A stretch of 64,000 bases of DNA from Neurospora intermedia (GCA_037102815.1 BTPP01000007.1:1302001-1366000), one strand, 5' to 3'; shown: positions 34,227-47,353, counted from the first letter of the stretch. Notes: a model not told the origin generated them from the letters alone. Translations and numbers: made by a program.

Positions 34227-36116
34227 TTAGAAGTTCTCCTTGCCCCAAACAAAGTGGAATCTAATGCAAGATGTTAGCGGTCTTTCTACTGCATTTTCAC
34301 CACAAAAGGACCATGAACTTACCCAGGCTCACTATACTTGTTGCAAAAGATGTGCAGCGAGCTGCCCAGTCCCTTGGGACCGCAGAAGAACACACCCGCC
34401 TCGCCCGGAGCATGCAATTTTCTGATACCCCTAAAGATCATATCCCAGTTCGGACGGCCAAAGTTCGTCGGCGACCTCAAGCCAGTGATGGTATCCTTAT
34501 CGGCGTTGGCATCATTGATCATAATGTTGGTCGCATCGTCAATCTTGATCTTGGCCGTCAGGTACGTGTGGATCTCGATGCGGTGGTCGACATCCTGGGC
34601 CTCGATAGCCAACAAAAGAGAGCGGAACCACTCGAACGAGCCGAAATCTCTGCAGACCCAGAAGAAGTACACCTTGCTCAGCCGCGTCTTTTGTTGCGGG
34701 TAGTTCATGCGATACCAGATCGACTTGAGGATGGAGGCGAAGGGGGTCACGCCGATACCGGCGCCGACCAGGACGGACACCTCGTACTTGAACACGTCTT
34801 CGGAGGCGGAGCCAAACGGTCCATCGACGTACACACGGGGAAGAACACGGCGGAGAGCGGGATCAACTTCGTCGTTCTCTTGGCTGACACCGACGACCTT
34901 GGACGTGTCTCCCTTCTTCTTGTTGTCGAATTCGCACCCCAAAGTCTCGGCAAGTTGCCTGGTAAAATCGCCGACGACACGTACGTGGATCGAGATGTAG
35001 TCCTCCTCTGGTGCGCTCGTGAGGGTGAAGGGATGGTACTGCCACAGGGATACAGCCGGGCAGCAAAAGAAGATGTACTGGCCGGCGCGGGTCTTGGTGT
35101 TCTCCTTCTTGATCTGGATCTCGCACACGTTGCTGGGGTGCTGGACAACCTTGGAGATGTACGTCTTGTGCTTGCCACGGATCTCGCGGGCAATGCGCTC
35201 GGCGAGATAGGCAAATCCTCCGTACATCCAGTACTGCCAGAACACACCGATGGCCGTGGTGCCGACAGAAATGCAGAAAGGCGCGAAGTCGGGCTGGATC
35301 ATGCAGAAGGCACCGTGGATGGACCAGAAAAAGAAGAAGATGATGAACATGTGGTGCGTGTACCAGAACCGCTCGTAGTTCGCCCGCCTTGTCTTTTCAA
35401 CCGAAGTGATCACCATGCCTGTCAGCGCGATCAACATGATATAGCCAGTCCAACCGGGGCCCGAGACAAAGTTGGCCAACAGCCAGCCGTAGATACCGAG
35501 GTTGTTCTTGGCTGCAATCTGGGCAAAGTTGTTCCAGTGGGCAATGGTGTGCACCCACGACCAGAAGAAGATGGACCATGCTGTCGTGATGTGGAAGGTA
35601 ATGTTCTTGTCGAATTGGATGATGCCGTTCAGAGGAGTCTGTCTTGCGAGAGAGATGAGCGTTCGACAGACCGGGAAAAGGACCAGGGCAACATCGACGT
35701 GCAGAACCAGCGCTGCCGATCTTGCAATCATGTATGTCGGTCCAAACGTATCCCGCGCTATTTGTAGGTTGTCTTTGACGGCGTAGTTAACGAAACCAAA
35801 GGCAAAGACGATGGCGTGGAGCACCATGAAGACGAAGACGAAGCTGTGACAGTCAGCATTCCATTCTCTTCCCTTGCCCCAACAAGCCATCGGCAGTCCA
35901 AGAGACAGTAAAGGTTTGTGCTTACATTCGTCGATAGCCTTCGTTGACCATCCATCGGTCAAACTTTTCCCTTGGACTCAGCTCCTTTTGCCTTTCCTGC
36001 GTCATTTCACCCGACAGTAGCATGCGAGTAAGTGGCGTCCATCTTGACCTCTCTGACGGCTTTTCGATCGACGAATCCGTGTTCGACCTGTACAGGTCGT
36101 ACCCCCCGTAACTCAT
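34227..36116 (-). CDS. nox-2: NADPH oxidase, NoxB type
   Basis: Membrane flavocytochrome that moves electrons from cytosolic NADPH through FAD and two haems to O2, giving superoxide; the fungal NoxB class acts in ascospore germination and host penetration. Exons 35926-36116, 34323-35843 and 34227-34260 (introns 82 and 62 nt) give 581 residues. Six hydrophobic segments are visible, with haem-ligand histidines in WSWVHTIAHW and FWYTHHMF...IHGAF. FAD motif HPFTLTSAPEEDYIS, NADPH-binding VGAGIGVTPFASILKS and VFFCGPKGLG follow, and the 34-nt last exon supplies the invariant end FHFVWGKENF. The roughly 60-residue N-terminal extension ending KFDRWMVNEGYRR marks it as NoxB (nox-2), not NoxA, which begins directly at the first membrane helix. 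A 498-codon frame on the opposite strand is a codon-bias shadow. Confidence 0.94.
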
Positions 36117-38813
36117 CTTGTGTGTTTTGCTTTGGTTGTCGTCGCAATATTCGCGTGTGATGTTCGTATTTCAACCGTTGTCTCCGTCGAACTTAAAATT
36201 TCACTCCCTTCTCAGCCCTTCAAATGTATGTCGTAGACCCCCTGGTAGGAGGTTTCCTCTTTCCGTTCCACTCAAGTAAGTTGTAAAATAGTTGTTGAAT
36301 TCTGGTGGATTGGTCCTCGGGAGTCAGAGCCTGCTGAACTGATCGAGAGACACAAGTATTAAGTGAGTGAGAGACGCGAATGATAACAAGATTGTCTGTG
36401 AAAGAATGTAATGGTATGAGCCTGTAACTGCCACGTTAAAGTGGTGTCGGTCAGCAATTACAAGCTCTATGTGAATAAAGCTTTGCAGAAACGGGAAAGA
36501 GGAGGGGAGGAGCAAAGAGGCTAAGCGGAGTATGGGATGTGGGAGGAAGAATATGGTTAAGACAGTGACGCCAAGCGGACCAGAGTCGGAGAATCATAAA
36601 ACATGAGGCGATTTCTGGTACATCATACCTGTACTGGGAATGCCTGCACCTGGCGGCTGTTTCTCTTTCACCTACCCAAGAACGGAAGCCTCAATGGCAA
36701 AAACGACCCAAAGTGTGTTAATTCAGTAGGTGAGAAGAGGAAAGAAGGCAACAAAGCGTAAAAGCAGAAGAAATGACTCGACAGAGTGTTTGGGGCACAG
36801 ACTGGAGTGACGTAGAGTTGTATGGACCAGGGACTGAAGCTTTCCCAAGTCTGGAACCTCCCAGGGGCTTTTCAGGGGACCATTAAAGAGAAATGAGAAA
36901 AAGAAACCGAGAAAAATCGAATGATCGAAAGCATGGGATCCTATGCAACTTCAGACCCAGGTTCGTCGGTGTTGAAACGAGCGACCCTGCCGAACGTCCA
37001 CTGTCACTGGCGTTGTGAGGAAGTAATGGGTGCTACGGGAGCACCAGGCACTCTCAGTGCTTTAGTCGCCGCCACAGCGAATGAAAACACACAAGTGACT
37101 GCGACCGGACGGCCGTTTTCCGTGGCTCTCCAGTCAAGTCGCTTTGACGCCGAGATCTGTTTCTGTGCCTCGTGTGGCGCCCGAGAAGACCAGTGTGTTT
37201 TGAGCAGGGCATCCGCGGCAGCAACCTACAAGAGAAGTGCCTGGCGTAAAGTGGCAGGTGATATATGGTGCCATTCTGGATACATAACCAGCTTCTCCTG
37301 TTTGAACCAATTGTGCTTCAGACTCTTTGGAGGCTGGTTAGACTGCCCAGTCGAGGCGGATGGGATCAAGGACGTTACGTTGTTCGGAGACGGAGACACA
37401 CAGACAGAACTGAACTTGAAGACTGCAAAGACTCTGGGGACTTGGAGACATGGCCACATTGGCTCAAAGGTCCCATAAAAATCATGCTACTGTCCTGTGA
37501 TTGGTCAAAGGCTGCTCATTCGGTTCAGCCCGTGTTGCATTCCCCGTTTCGGCCAGGATCATGACACATTTGATAGGGGAGTCTTGCGAGTCTTGGCGTT
37601 CTACTTTAGGGGCTCTCTCAAGGCCCGAGCAGCGAGTCTCAACTGAAGCATTCGAATGCCCAGAAAGAGAGAGAGGTCTTCACAACCCTTCATCATTCAA
37701 ATTTGGATTGCTCCATGATCAGATCCGGACACCGGAATCAAGAACTGGTTCGAACTTTAAATGTCTGGTTTGGTTTTCGACTTCCAAGTGCAATAACCAT
37801 GAGGCCTTGTTGCCATCGGGTTACTGTTCATTGTGCGGGCTCGATCCCGTGCAACCTCAACCCAAACTTCTAAGCGCCGAACTCTCAAACCAGCCCTTTA
37901 TCGCCTCAGTTCAGTTTGAGGTCTTGGAAGCATGCATGCCCTGGGTCACTGTTCAGCATGACCGCAACTAGCGTAACCGCAGGGAGGGTCAGCCCGATGA
38001 GCCGGGCACACAAGGTCCCAACGCCGGCAAGTCGTTGCCGTCCGGTACCATCGACTTCTTGTAGATATGTCCACATTCTCTCTGACTGCCCTTCAAAAGC
38101 CAGCCTGAGAACCTAACCCACAGATTCACTACCATGGCCTTTGATAAGAGTAGTTGTCTCGTAATCCACATGAAAGATATGACAGCTACTCAGTCACCTA
38201 CTAGTTCTCTGGCCAGCCTGTTGAGCCTTGAACCACATGTCAAGGAGATGACAAGTCTCGCGCACTTCATCCAACCAAAGTTGAGGTACTTCGAATAGCT
38301 ATCAAGGTCAGTAGCAAGCTCATTAGTTGCAAACTGCCCGATACCATAATCGCACATGGAGAACGGAATGTCATTCACAGATAGAGCACAGGCCAAACGT
38401 CAGGAACGATAGAGGGAAAGACAGAATGCTATTGTACTGGAACCCCTTGGTATTGCAGACCTTTGTAAATAATGTGATGCGAGCAAAGAAACTTGAGTGC
38501 CGGTACGCAATGGTTGCATCTTGCGCCTGCTGATTCCGCCCCGCCCCTTGTCGTGACATCGAAAGACACCGCTTGCTGTGCCACACCCCCATCCTCCACT
38601 GTTTCGAGCCGCTCGAATGGCATTTGCAACTTTCGCACTGAAGAGAGCTGGGAATTCCCTCTGGGCCTAGAGGAATATAGGACGCGAACCGGAACCACAA
38701 TACACTCGTGCTCCCATGGTGAATATGTGGGTGCCCCTCCAAAAGAGGAGCCAAAACGTTGAAGAAACGATCCAGCGCTGCTTGTCGGCCATAAATCCAT
38801 CCCATTATCTACT
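36117..38813. other. 2.7-kb spacer upstream of the NADPH oxidase
   Basis: Promoter and leader of the oxidase, and beyond about 38 kb the E2 gene's 3' UTR. The longest ATG frame (36921-37478, +, 185 codons) has no recognisable domain and is not supported. No RNA gene was recognised. Confidence 0.5.
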
Positions 38814-39675
<862 letters not shown>

Positions 39676-42600
39676 TGTGTGATATTAGTTGTGTAAAGGT
39701 AGGTGGTTGTGGTTGTCGTAATCGCTGTTGCGTTGGCGACACGAAGTGTGGCTGCAAGTTTTAAAGGGTCAGGGTCAGCGTTTGCGGGCGGTGGAAGAGC
39801 AGAGAAGCGGAATGAATGGGCAGTGGGCAGTGAGTGAATCAAGGCTGGGCTGGCTGGCTGCTGCTGCGATAATACTCGCTGGGCACGTCGGTCGTGCAAA
39901 CGGGAGAAAAAAAAGTCGATCACGAATGGGCAGCGGACGAGAGCACGGCGGTCGGTTCGACTTACAAGATGGAAAGCAAAAAGCACTATATCGCTGAGTC
40001 ACACCACGGTATTGAGGTGGGTTTCGTCAACAGGCGAGAAGATGGTGACGGGATGCAAACTAGTTGATGTCAAAGTCGGTTGCAGGAGAGTAGGATGGAA
40101 TGGCGGAGGGGGGGAAATGGATCAGGATCAGGCGAACAAAGGTGGGTTCCCGTTCAGGTGCCAGCGGGCGGGACGGGAGCCTGAGGAAGCCAGTGCCCCC
40201 GGCCCAGTGAGGTTGTCCCACCCACCCGACCAGTCCCACGGCAGGGGCAGTCTCTAGGTCTCTACCTACGGCGCGCTCTGCCCACTGCCCGCCGATGGCG
40301 CTGTCCGTGGCCGACCACTCAAGGCTCTTGCTGCATGACCGCCTGCCGATGTCTGTTGGCCTGGGCAGCATGGGCGGCTGGCAATTCAGATCGGATGCCG
40401 GCAGGGGTGGTTTGACGCCCCCCAGAGCTGACCAATCATTGAGCCCAAAAAGGACAGCGCCACTGGTGAACCTCGTCATCGTCAGTGCACCGCCACCGCA
40501 ATGGCCGAGCTCATTCCGAGACTAAAGACTCCCGCCGGCACCACTTGCCGGCCGGTGCAGCTGGAAAGCCGACAACCGACGACCAACGACGACCGACGAC
40601 GACGACGACCACCACCACCAGACTGGGACATTGAGTGCGATGAAGCCTTCCACTCCCTCTTCGAGACGCCACTTAGGCTCAAAACCTGTCCAAACAACTG
40701 AATTGGGGAGTCACTCTCTTTCGAGTCGAAAACTTGGGTGGAAAAAGTATTGATCATGGATGAAATGTGTTTGGGGGCCGACAAGTACAGTACTTAGCTA
40801 GGCTGATATGGAAGGAAGCGGGAACCGGCTATACGTGTCTCTCAAAACTGAAGGCTCTGCTAAAACCAAAGGGCCTGCTCCAGATATTCGCACAATGGTT
40901 GTTGAAACTGTTTTCTGGGTCAGCTCCGAGTTTGGGGTTCAGGTCTTAGGCATACCAAATATGCAAGCAACGGTGCACCTCTCGACCCCGGACAGCCGGA
41001 CACGGAGTCATCCAACCACAAGAGTACAAACTGGCAGTGTGTATATGATGATCCAGGCATTAAATCAAGTGGAAGAGGTGGGCGAATGCAGCTGTTTTGT
41101 ATAGGGTGATTATGCATGAAATCCGGCTCATCCATCATGTTGCATATTCTCAGGCGCAAGTCGGACCTCCGTCGCAATGCACTCCACGAGAAAGTCATCA
41201 AAAAATGTGACATTAAGCTCAAAAAGTCAATACCTAGGTAGTTAGACTGACAATGTACATGAAGGAGTCATTTCATTGTGCTCGTGAATATTCGGCTGCA
41301 GGTATCTCACAGTTGAGTGCATAATGCTTGAGGGCTTAACTTCTGTCACGCATCCTCGGACTTGGAAATCACCCAGAATTCATGCAGTGCCTCCGCAGAT
41401 GGTGTTGCATGGCCACATTTCTCTTGTCCAGTCAAAGAATAAATACTCGTTCTCCCCTCCATGTTCTCAGGGTGGCATCTTCTTGTGCCTCTCCTTCATT
41501 CAACAGTCTTGACTTGTCTGTTTTTCACATCGACAAATTGACACTCCGCTAAAGATGATGCCAGCATATTTTGGAAACCGACAAACAAACCCCATCAGAA
41601 TCATGCCTCCTCCTTGATTTATCAGTTCACTAAAAGGGCCATATCGAGATTACTACTAACAAATTGAAATCTGTTACGACGACATGTCGAGGCTCACGGC
41701 ATACCACAGGTACAACAGGCGGCCGCTCAACCGATCACTTTCACCGAAGTACCGAAATTAACGACACCACGGCGTTTGGAGACAGTTATCAACACTCGGA
41801 AAGCAGACGTACAAGGCACAATAGGAGCATGACAATTCTTTGTTAAGGAACGACTTCGACCGAGAAATCACCAGCTGACTGGCAAGAGACTTCAATTCAG
41901 GATCACGGCCCCCACCACCCATGCCAACCACTTCCAACAATACAAACACCGACTGACTCAGGAGATCTTCTTCTTCACTTCGCCAGGACGGTGAAACACA
42001 TCCCAACGAGAGCAACGAAAAAAAAAGTTTGTGTTTGTTTCGTCAAAGACGAGAGTGTGATACCAAAAATTGTGCGGTGGCTAAACTACGGGCCCATCCC
42101 ACCGAAGTGAGATCCCTGCCATGGATTCTTGAGCGCATGACAGAACCGAGCTGGTTGTGGGGAAGAAAAGGAAAGAAAAGGAGTTCAGAGATCGGGGAGC
42201 AGAGAGATATATATACTTGTGGGAGCTGACCTGATACACATGACCCCATTTCACTCAAGGCAGTGCCCCTTCCGCGACAAGCAAGACAGATACGTTCGAT
42301 CCAGTCAATATGGAATCACCAATTCGGCTTTTCTGAGAACTGAGGAAACAACGACCATTTGAGACCGGAATGCACGATGCAACAACAGAGAGGTACACCA
42401 CAACGCAACAGCTGACTGGCAGCCGCAGGTTCTTACCTCTATCGACAACAGAACGTTCCTGCCAGAGACCAAATGACCCGACGGTGATATGACTCGAGAT
42501 CTAACCAGCAGGTTCCACTTCCTCCAACACCGTTCTTCGACAAGTCTTAGAGGGCGGATTACATGTTCCCGAGGGTGCCATTTGAACTAGAACCTCAGCA

Positions 42601-43248
42601 GCGGTTCAGATCAACGACAAGGCAAGCGCGTTGCCGGCGAAGGTCCATCAAGAACGGAAGAACGACCATCGAGCTAAAATGAGATCATGTACTCGAACCA
42701 TCGCGAGCCAAAAACAGCACGACACCCGCATCTCATGTTCACAAGACAAAGCCATATAAGAACCGGAATAGCGAACCCAATCGACCAACTATATGCCAAC
42801 AAGACAACTAATCTAGGAATATACTCGGCCGTCGACTCCCTGTCCAAGGTGCGGAAGAGAAAGCACAAGAAGGCATCAATAACCGGCAAGCCGAGCATTA
42901 ACACAACAGCAACTGCGAGGGCACCACATATACACAGGGGCATGGAACTACCTTATTCTGATGTGCGGTTGGGCTACAAGCAAAGTCACACCACCGGGCA
43001 ATAGGCATCGTCCTTGTCACGGCAACCGCGGGCGGATGGTGGGAAGAGTACAGTGTGGTTCCAGTCGTCGTTGTGAATGGAAAGATCCTTTTTTTCTCGA
43101 TTCCTTCTTTCCCATCACTCAATTCCCTCAACCTCCCTCGACCCTACCTCTAGGTATGTACTCAAAGTACCAACTTCCACTGACCATAACTTAGGGTATT
43201 TGGTGCGGCTGCCCTCACTAAGGTAGGTAGGTACCTACGGTATCCTCC
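39676..43248. other. 3.6-kb spacer upstream of the E2 gene
   Basis: Begins with the E2 promoter/leader (GC-rich to about 40.6 kb, with a CGA/CCA microsatellite at 40,580-40,620). From about 41 kb on I see no gene with domain support. A 90-codon minus-strand frame at 42674-42943 would encode two hydrophobic segments, but it lies in a diverged repeat and is doubtful. Confidence 0.45.
42840..43080. repeat. Diverged direct repeat, copy A
   Basis: Roughly 240 bp that aligns in the same orientation with 43820-44050. The best-conserved block is GGCAACCGCGGGCGGATGG followed by TGGGAAGAGT at 43021-43049. Blocks around CATGGAAC, GGGCT.CAA and AAGTCACACC keep the same order and spacing. Identity is low to moderate by eye, with many transitions. 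Confidence 0.65.
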
Positions 43249-43485
43249 CTATTTTCTTGCTGCTTCCTCCCTCTCTTTCTTCTTCTTCTTTTCCTCGGCC
43301 TCCTTCTTTCTCTTGCAGCTTGAGCATGACTTGTCAGACTGCTTGCTGACCTCCTTGTTATCGGCGCGGACATCACCGCAGGATCCCCAGTATTTTGCTT
43401 TTGCGCATGTCAGGTGTTTGTTGCTGGTGGAGACTACGTCGGAGCAGTCGGGACATTTGTAGCTGGTTTTTATCTGGCCACACAT
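43249..43485 (-). CDS. Small Cys-rich, Lys-rich protein of unknown function
   Basis: 78 residues starting MCGQIKTSYKCPDC. Eight Cys are visible, arranged as C2, C11xxC14, C26, C33, C49, C52 among others, so a compact zinc-binding fold is possible but unproven. The last 25 residues are a charged Lys/Glu helix (KEAEEKKKKKEREEA type). An in-frame upstream ATG at 43719 would add 78 residues of Ser/Thr/Asn-rich sequence; I chose the internal ATG because the Met-Cys start resembles other small fungal Cys-rich proteins, which is weak evidence. No intron is needed. The gene sits between two diverged direct repeats. No signal peptide is visible, so a secreted effector is unlikely. Function unknown. 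Confidence 0.55.
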   Translation of the reverse strand: MCGQIKTSYKCPDCSDVVSTSNKHLTCAKAKYWGSCGDVRADNKEVSKQSDKSCSSCKRKKEAEEKKKKKEREEAARK

Positions 43486-43819
43486 CTTGTCTTTCTCTTT
43501 CTTGAATCGATCCAGGTAGGAATAATAAAGCTGGGTTATTGTATTTGTTGAGTTTGGATTGGTTCGTTGGGGCGCTATTGCTGTTGGTGATGATGCTGGA
43601 GAAGATATAACACTCCTGGATAGGTGGATTTCGTGAACCTTATGTAGGTCTTGAATTCGCAATGGGCAGCTGGTCACATTTGAGGACGATGGGCAGTATG
43701 CGTAAGGTATCTCTAACATGGCCGTCTAGACAAGTTGTCTAGCGGAACGAGGTCGGACTGCCGAGGTTTGGTGCCAACTGAAATGACGCATCAAACGGAA
43801 CATGCTTGCGAGCTTGGAC

Positions 43820-44050
43820 TCGCGATCTGGGTGGCATCCCCATCTGACAGCCATGATTTCAGCATGAGACGACATCAAACGCCACGGCTGGACGGCAACT
43901 ACGAAGGTCGGGCTTCTCACATGGAACCACGCTCATTCCGATGAGCAATGGGGCTGCAACGAAAACAAGTCACACCTCCGAGTAATGGTAGCGTCTGTGC
44001 CTTCGGCAACCGTGGGTGGATGGTGGGAAGAGTGGTGCGATTCTGTTGTG
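43820..44050. repeat. Diverged direct repeat, copy B
   Basis: Partner of the repeat at 42840-43080 in the same orientation, about 1 kb away. It carries GGCAACCGTGGGTGGATGG followed by TGGGAAGAGT, differing from copy A by two C to T changes in that block. It also holds the matching CATGGAACCAC, GGGGCTGCAA and AAGTCACACC blocks. Confidence 0.65.
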
Positions 44051-44562
44051 TTGAGAACGCGGCAGTTGCAATGCCACTGAAGCGGTTCTTTCTCTGAAAA
44101 GATGAGTGCCCCTTACCGACCTCTAGCGAATTTTGTCAAGGTTGTTGAGCAACTTCTTTGATCAAGGTACCAATGCAGTGGGCTTTCTGCTAACGATGTG
44201 CTTGAGGAAAGCATTCAGTTGCTTATTCTCCCATGAGTCGCTAGCCCGTATGGACCAGTTCTGCCTGGTGAGGCAAGTGTCCGAGTCGTCATTTTGGAGA
44301 AACTGGCTTCTGAATCACTTCGTGAATCCCCGCCATGTCAGGGGGATAACTGAAGGGAGGGGATGCTCTGGCTTCAGTCTAGAATAATTGAAAGGAGCAA
44401 ACCAAGTATGCAAGTGGAAGCATTCGTGACCGCGCGGTCAAACTATTTGTGGTATCCATACAAACACCGAAATTTGTTACTGTACATGAAACATGCGATA
44501 CGCTCCCGTTCAATCCCATACAACAAACCTCGCTGAAATGAAGAAGCTGTTTTTACACCGTC
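44051..44562. other. Spacer downstream of glutaryl-CoA dehydrogenase
   Basis: About 0.5 kb holding the 3' UTR of the dehydrogenase and the upstream flank of the small Cys-rich gene. No gene is seen. Confidence 0.5.
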
Positions 44563-45288
44563 TTACACGAAAGCCTGAACACCAGTGATGGCCCTTCCCA
44601 GAATGAGACCTAAACCAAATAGTCAGCATCTTCACTTTACCGGCTCCACCCAGTCGGAAGGTCAAACTTACTGTGAATATCACTCTGGCCCTCATACGTC
44701 TGCGTCACATACAAGTTGGCAACAACACGGCCAATATGGTACTCATCTGACACAGCATTACCACCAAAGATCTCCTGCAGCGTGCGGGCGTGGTACAGGG
44801 TACGATCGCAGTTCTGGCGCTTGATCATGCTGATCATCTCGGGCGTGGCCTTGCCCTCGTCCTTGAGGCGACCGACCTGGATGGCAGCCAGGGTACCGTA
44901 GGCGACGTCGGTGGCCGCCTCGGCCAGCTTCTTCTGTACAAGCTGGTACTTGGCCAGCGGGTTGCCCTTGAACTGCTTGCGCTCGAGGGCGTAAGTGCGG
45001 GCCCGCGCCAGGCAGTCCTCGAGCGCGCCCATCATGCCGAAGGCGATACCGAAGCGGGCGCTGTTGAGGCACGTGAAGGGGCCCTTGAGTCCTTCGATTT
45101 CGGGGAACATATTCTCCTTGGGTACCGGGCAGTTGTCTAGCTGGATCATGCCCGTGATGGAGGCCCGCAGACCCGTCTTGTTCTTGATCTGGGGAGTCTC
45201 GAGCGTACCTGGTGGGCAGGCGGACCGCTCAACCAAGAAACCACGGATCTTGCCTGTCTCCTGAAGCTTAGCCCAGACGACCAGGACA

Positions 45289-45322
<34 letters not shown>

Positions 45323-45935
45323 AGCCGCTAAGCAGGTAGACGCCCTCCTTAGTCGGATGGGGACGGGCGACGGTCTCCATGGAGCCCGGATCAGAGCCGT
45401 GATTGGGCTCAGTCAGGCCAAAGGCACCGATGATCTTGCCCTTGGCCATGCCGGGCAGGAAACGCTCCTTTTGCTCTGCGGTGCCGAAGTCGTTGATGGG
45501 GCCCATGACGAGCGAGGACTGGACAGACATGCCGCTACGGTAACCGCTGTCGACGCGCTCGACGGCGCGGGTGATCAGACCGCTGGCCACGGAGGAGACG
45601 CCGGCGCAGCCGTAGCCCTCAATGGTAGCGCCCAGCAGGCCCAAATCGCCCATCTCCTCGAGGATCTTGGGGTCGTAGTGCTCATCGCGGTAGGCCTGTA
45701 GCACGCGAGGGAAAAGCTGTTCCTGGCAGTAACGCTCGGCGGTCTCACCGATGGCAATCTCATCCTCGGTCAAGAGAGACTTGTGGTTGAGAGGATCTTC
45801 CCAGTTGAAGGAGGGAGTGTTGGAGGTGGCAGAGGCAAAGGCACGGACAGGAGTGGTGGTGACGTTGGTGCGCGGCGCCGAGAAGGCCTGACGCAGAAGC
45901 CCTTGAGGGCATCTCCTGGCGAGAATCCGAGACAT
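44563..45935 (-). CDS. Glutaryl-CoA dehydrogenase, mitochondrial
   Basis: FAD enzyme that oxidises and decarboxylates glutaryl-CoA to crotonyl-CoA in lysine/tryptophan breakdown. Exons 44672-45935 and 44563-44609 over a 62-nt intron (GTAAGT...TTTAG) give 436 residues. The N-terminus (MSRILARRCPQGLLRQAF, then Thr/Ala-rich) is a mitochondrial presequence. Seen: FNWEDPL at the start of the mature enzyme, GAFGLTEPNHGSDPGSM, KTWITNSPIADV, ARFGIAFGMMGALEDC, and TYEGQSDIHS, which contains the catalytic Glu415. The 47-nt last exon adds LILGRAITGVQAFV, the conserved family end. The splice joint splits the Ser codon after DIH. No oddities. Confidence 0.95.
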
Positions 45936-46469
45936 GCCTGATAATTGATGAAAAGAGCGGATATCAAACAGTAACTAACAGACAACTGACTGTAACCTTT
46001 CAAGATGAATCCCAAGTTTTGTTACGTCAGTCTTTAGGTATTTATTAAAAGTCCCAATCCAAATACAGCTAAAGTGGAAGTCCGGCTTCGGTGCATCTCC
46101 GCCCGTGAGGCTAATGTTTTCCACTGTTGTTGTAGCAATCAAAGGCTGCTGTTCCCGCTGTTTCCCCCCGCTGTGAGGAGCTGTCAGCCACTGACCTCGG
46201 AGCTGGAACCCCGTCATTTTACGGCCATGGACCGCCATTTGCCGAGCATTCCGATTCCCAGGGTATCTACTTCCCGAGGCAATCCATCACCGGATTGGGT
46301 TAGGGTTGTACTTGTACCACTGGAAAAGGGGTAACAAAACAAACCCGAGTTGAACAAACGTTGAGCCAAGAGGTAATAGGAGGGATGTGACTAACATCAT
46401 ATACACGTTTGTAAAATATGTCCGCGCAGTCTCGATGGATCTCAATGCATTTCAGGTTGGAGAATAAGA

Positions 46470-46600
46470 ACTCAAGGTAGGTTACAAACAAACCTAGAAT
46501 ATTCGAACGCTGAATAAGACAAAGAAGGGTACCCGCATCACTCTGCGCTGTCCCCATGAAGACGAGTTCCAGTGTGCAAAGACAGGCATTGTCGGTTACT
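46470..46600. repeat. Diverged direct repeat, copy 1
   Basis: Aligns in the same orientation with about 46985-47115. Shared anchors are TTACAAA, ATTCGAACGC versus ATCCGAGCGC, and GCATCACTCTGC. This copy tends to have A where the other has G. The edges are approximate. Confidence 0.55.
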
Positions 46601-46984
46601 ACATCCATAAGCAATGAATTGCGTTAGTTTAAGAGGATGACAGTACTGAGTGCTTCACACATGATCAAGCCGGACGCAAGCAAGCCAAAACTGGCTCAAA
46701 TTCAACAAAGCAGATATCGTCCAAACTTGATCCAACCTGGGTCGAGTTCACAGTTTAATTTGCCAACTCGTTTTATGTCGTTACTAGAAATCCTTGCTAC
46801 GACAAGAAGAGAAGTTATTCATTTGGGACATGAGTCGTGTCGCTTTCGTGGTCATGGTCCAAACTCTCTGTGCTCCGAACAAGTCAAGTAAATTGACCCA
46901 TTCGAATCTGCGTAAGCGCAAGTTACATATAACTGCGGGTTAAACAGGAAACGAAGCTAAGTACCATTTGGACTTGACGAACTT

Positions 46985-47115
46985 TGTGATGGCAGTTTTA
47001 CAAAGAAACGGATCCATGATATCCGAGCGCCTAATGAGGGCAAAGGAGGGGACCTGCATCACTCTGCTGTGCCTTGAGGAGGATAGGAGCAGTAGCGCAG
47101 GAAGGTGCGGTACCA
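46985..47115. repeat. Diverged direct repeat, copy 2
   Basis: Partner of the copy at 46470-46600, about 520 bp downstream; G-richer (TGAGGGCAAAGGAGGGGACC). The two could be mutated remnants of one element. Confidence 0.55.
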
Positions 47116-47353
47116 GTTTATCGTGCTGTCCTTCTATTACTTGATTGTATTTCTTCAGAGAATGAAACCGAGGGCCTCGAGGTAAGATGACAAATGCTCC
47201 AACCGATGACAATCGCCCTCCCAGCCTGGCTCCTTCCCAAAGCCCCAAAGGTCTAACCGACCACCTTCCCGCCCTTGACTGTACCGCGCTTAAAACCTTA
47301 GCTTCCGTCCCCTCCTTCCATCACACGACAAGCCAAGCTACCCATCCACCAAA

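Larger units (their letters stand above)
45936..47353. other. Spacer with diverged repeat copies
   Basis: Starts with the glutaryl-CoA dehydrogenase promoter. From 46.4 kb it contains two diverged copies of a repeat (separate entries). No coding gene is supported. Confidence 0.5.

Noticed and set aside
34271-35767. 498-codon plus-strand frame opposite the NADPH oxidase
   Set aside because: It mirrors the exons of a clear NoxB gene; its Val/Asp/Leu/Gly-rich composition is the usual antisense shadow of biased codon use, and it has no domain.
34227-36116. Calling the NADPH oxidase NoxA (nox-1)
   Set aside because: The roughly 60-residue N-terminal extension ending KFDRWMVNEGYRR is a NoxB feature; NoxA starts almost at its first membrane helix.
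36921-37478. 185-codon ATG frame in the spacer upstream of nox-2
   Set aside because: No family resemblance, no splice partners, mixed composition; a frame of this length occurs by chance at this GC content.
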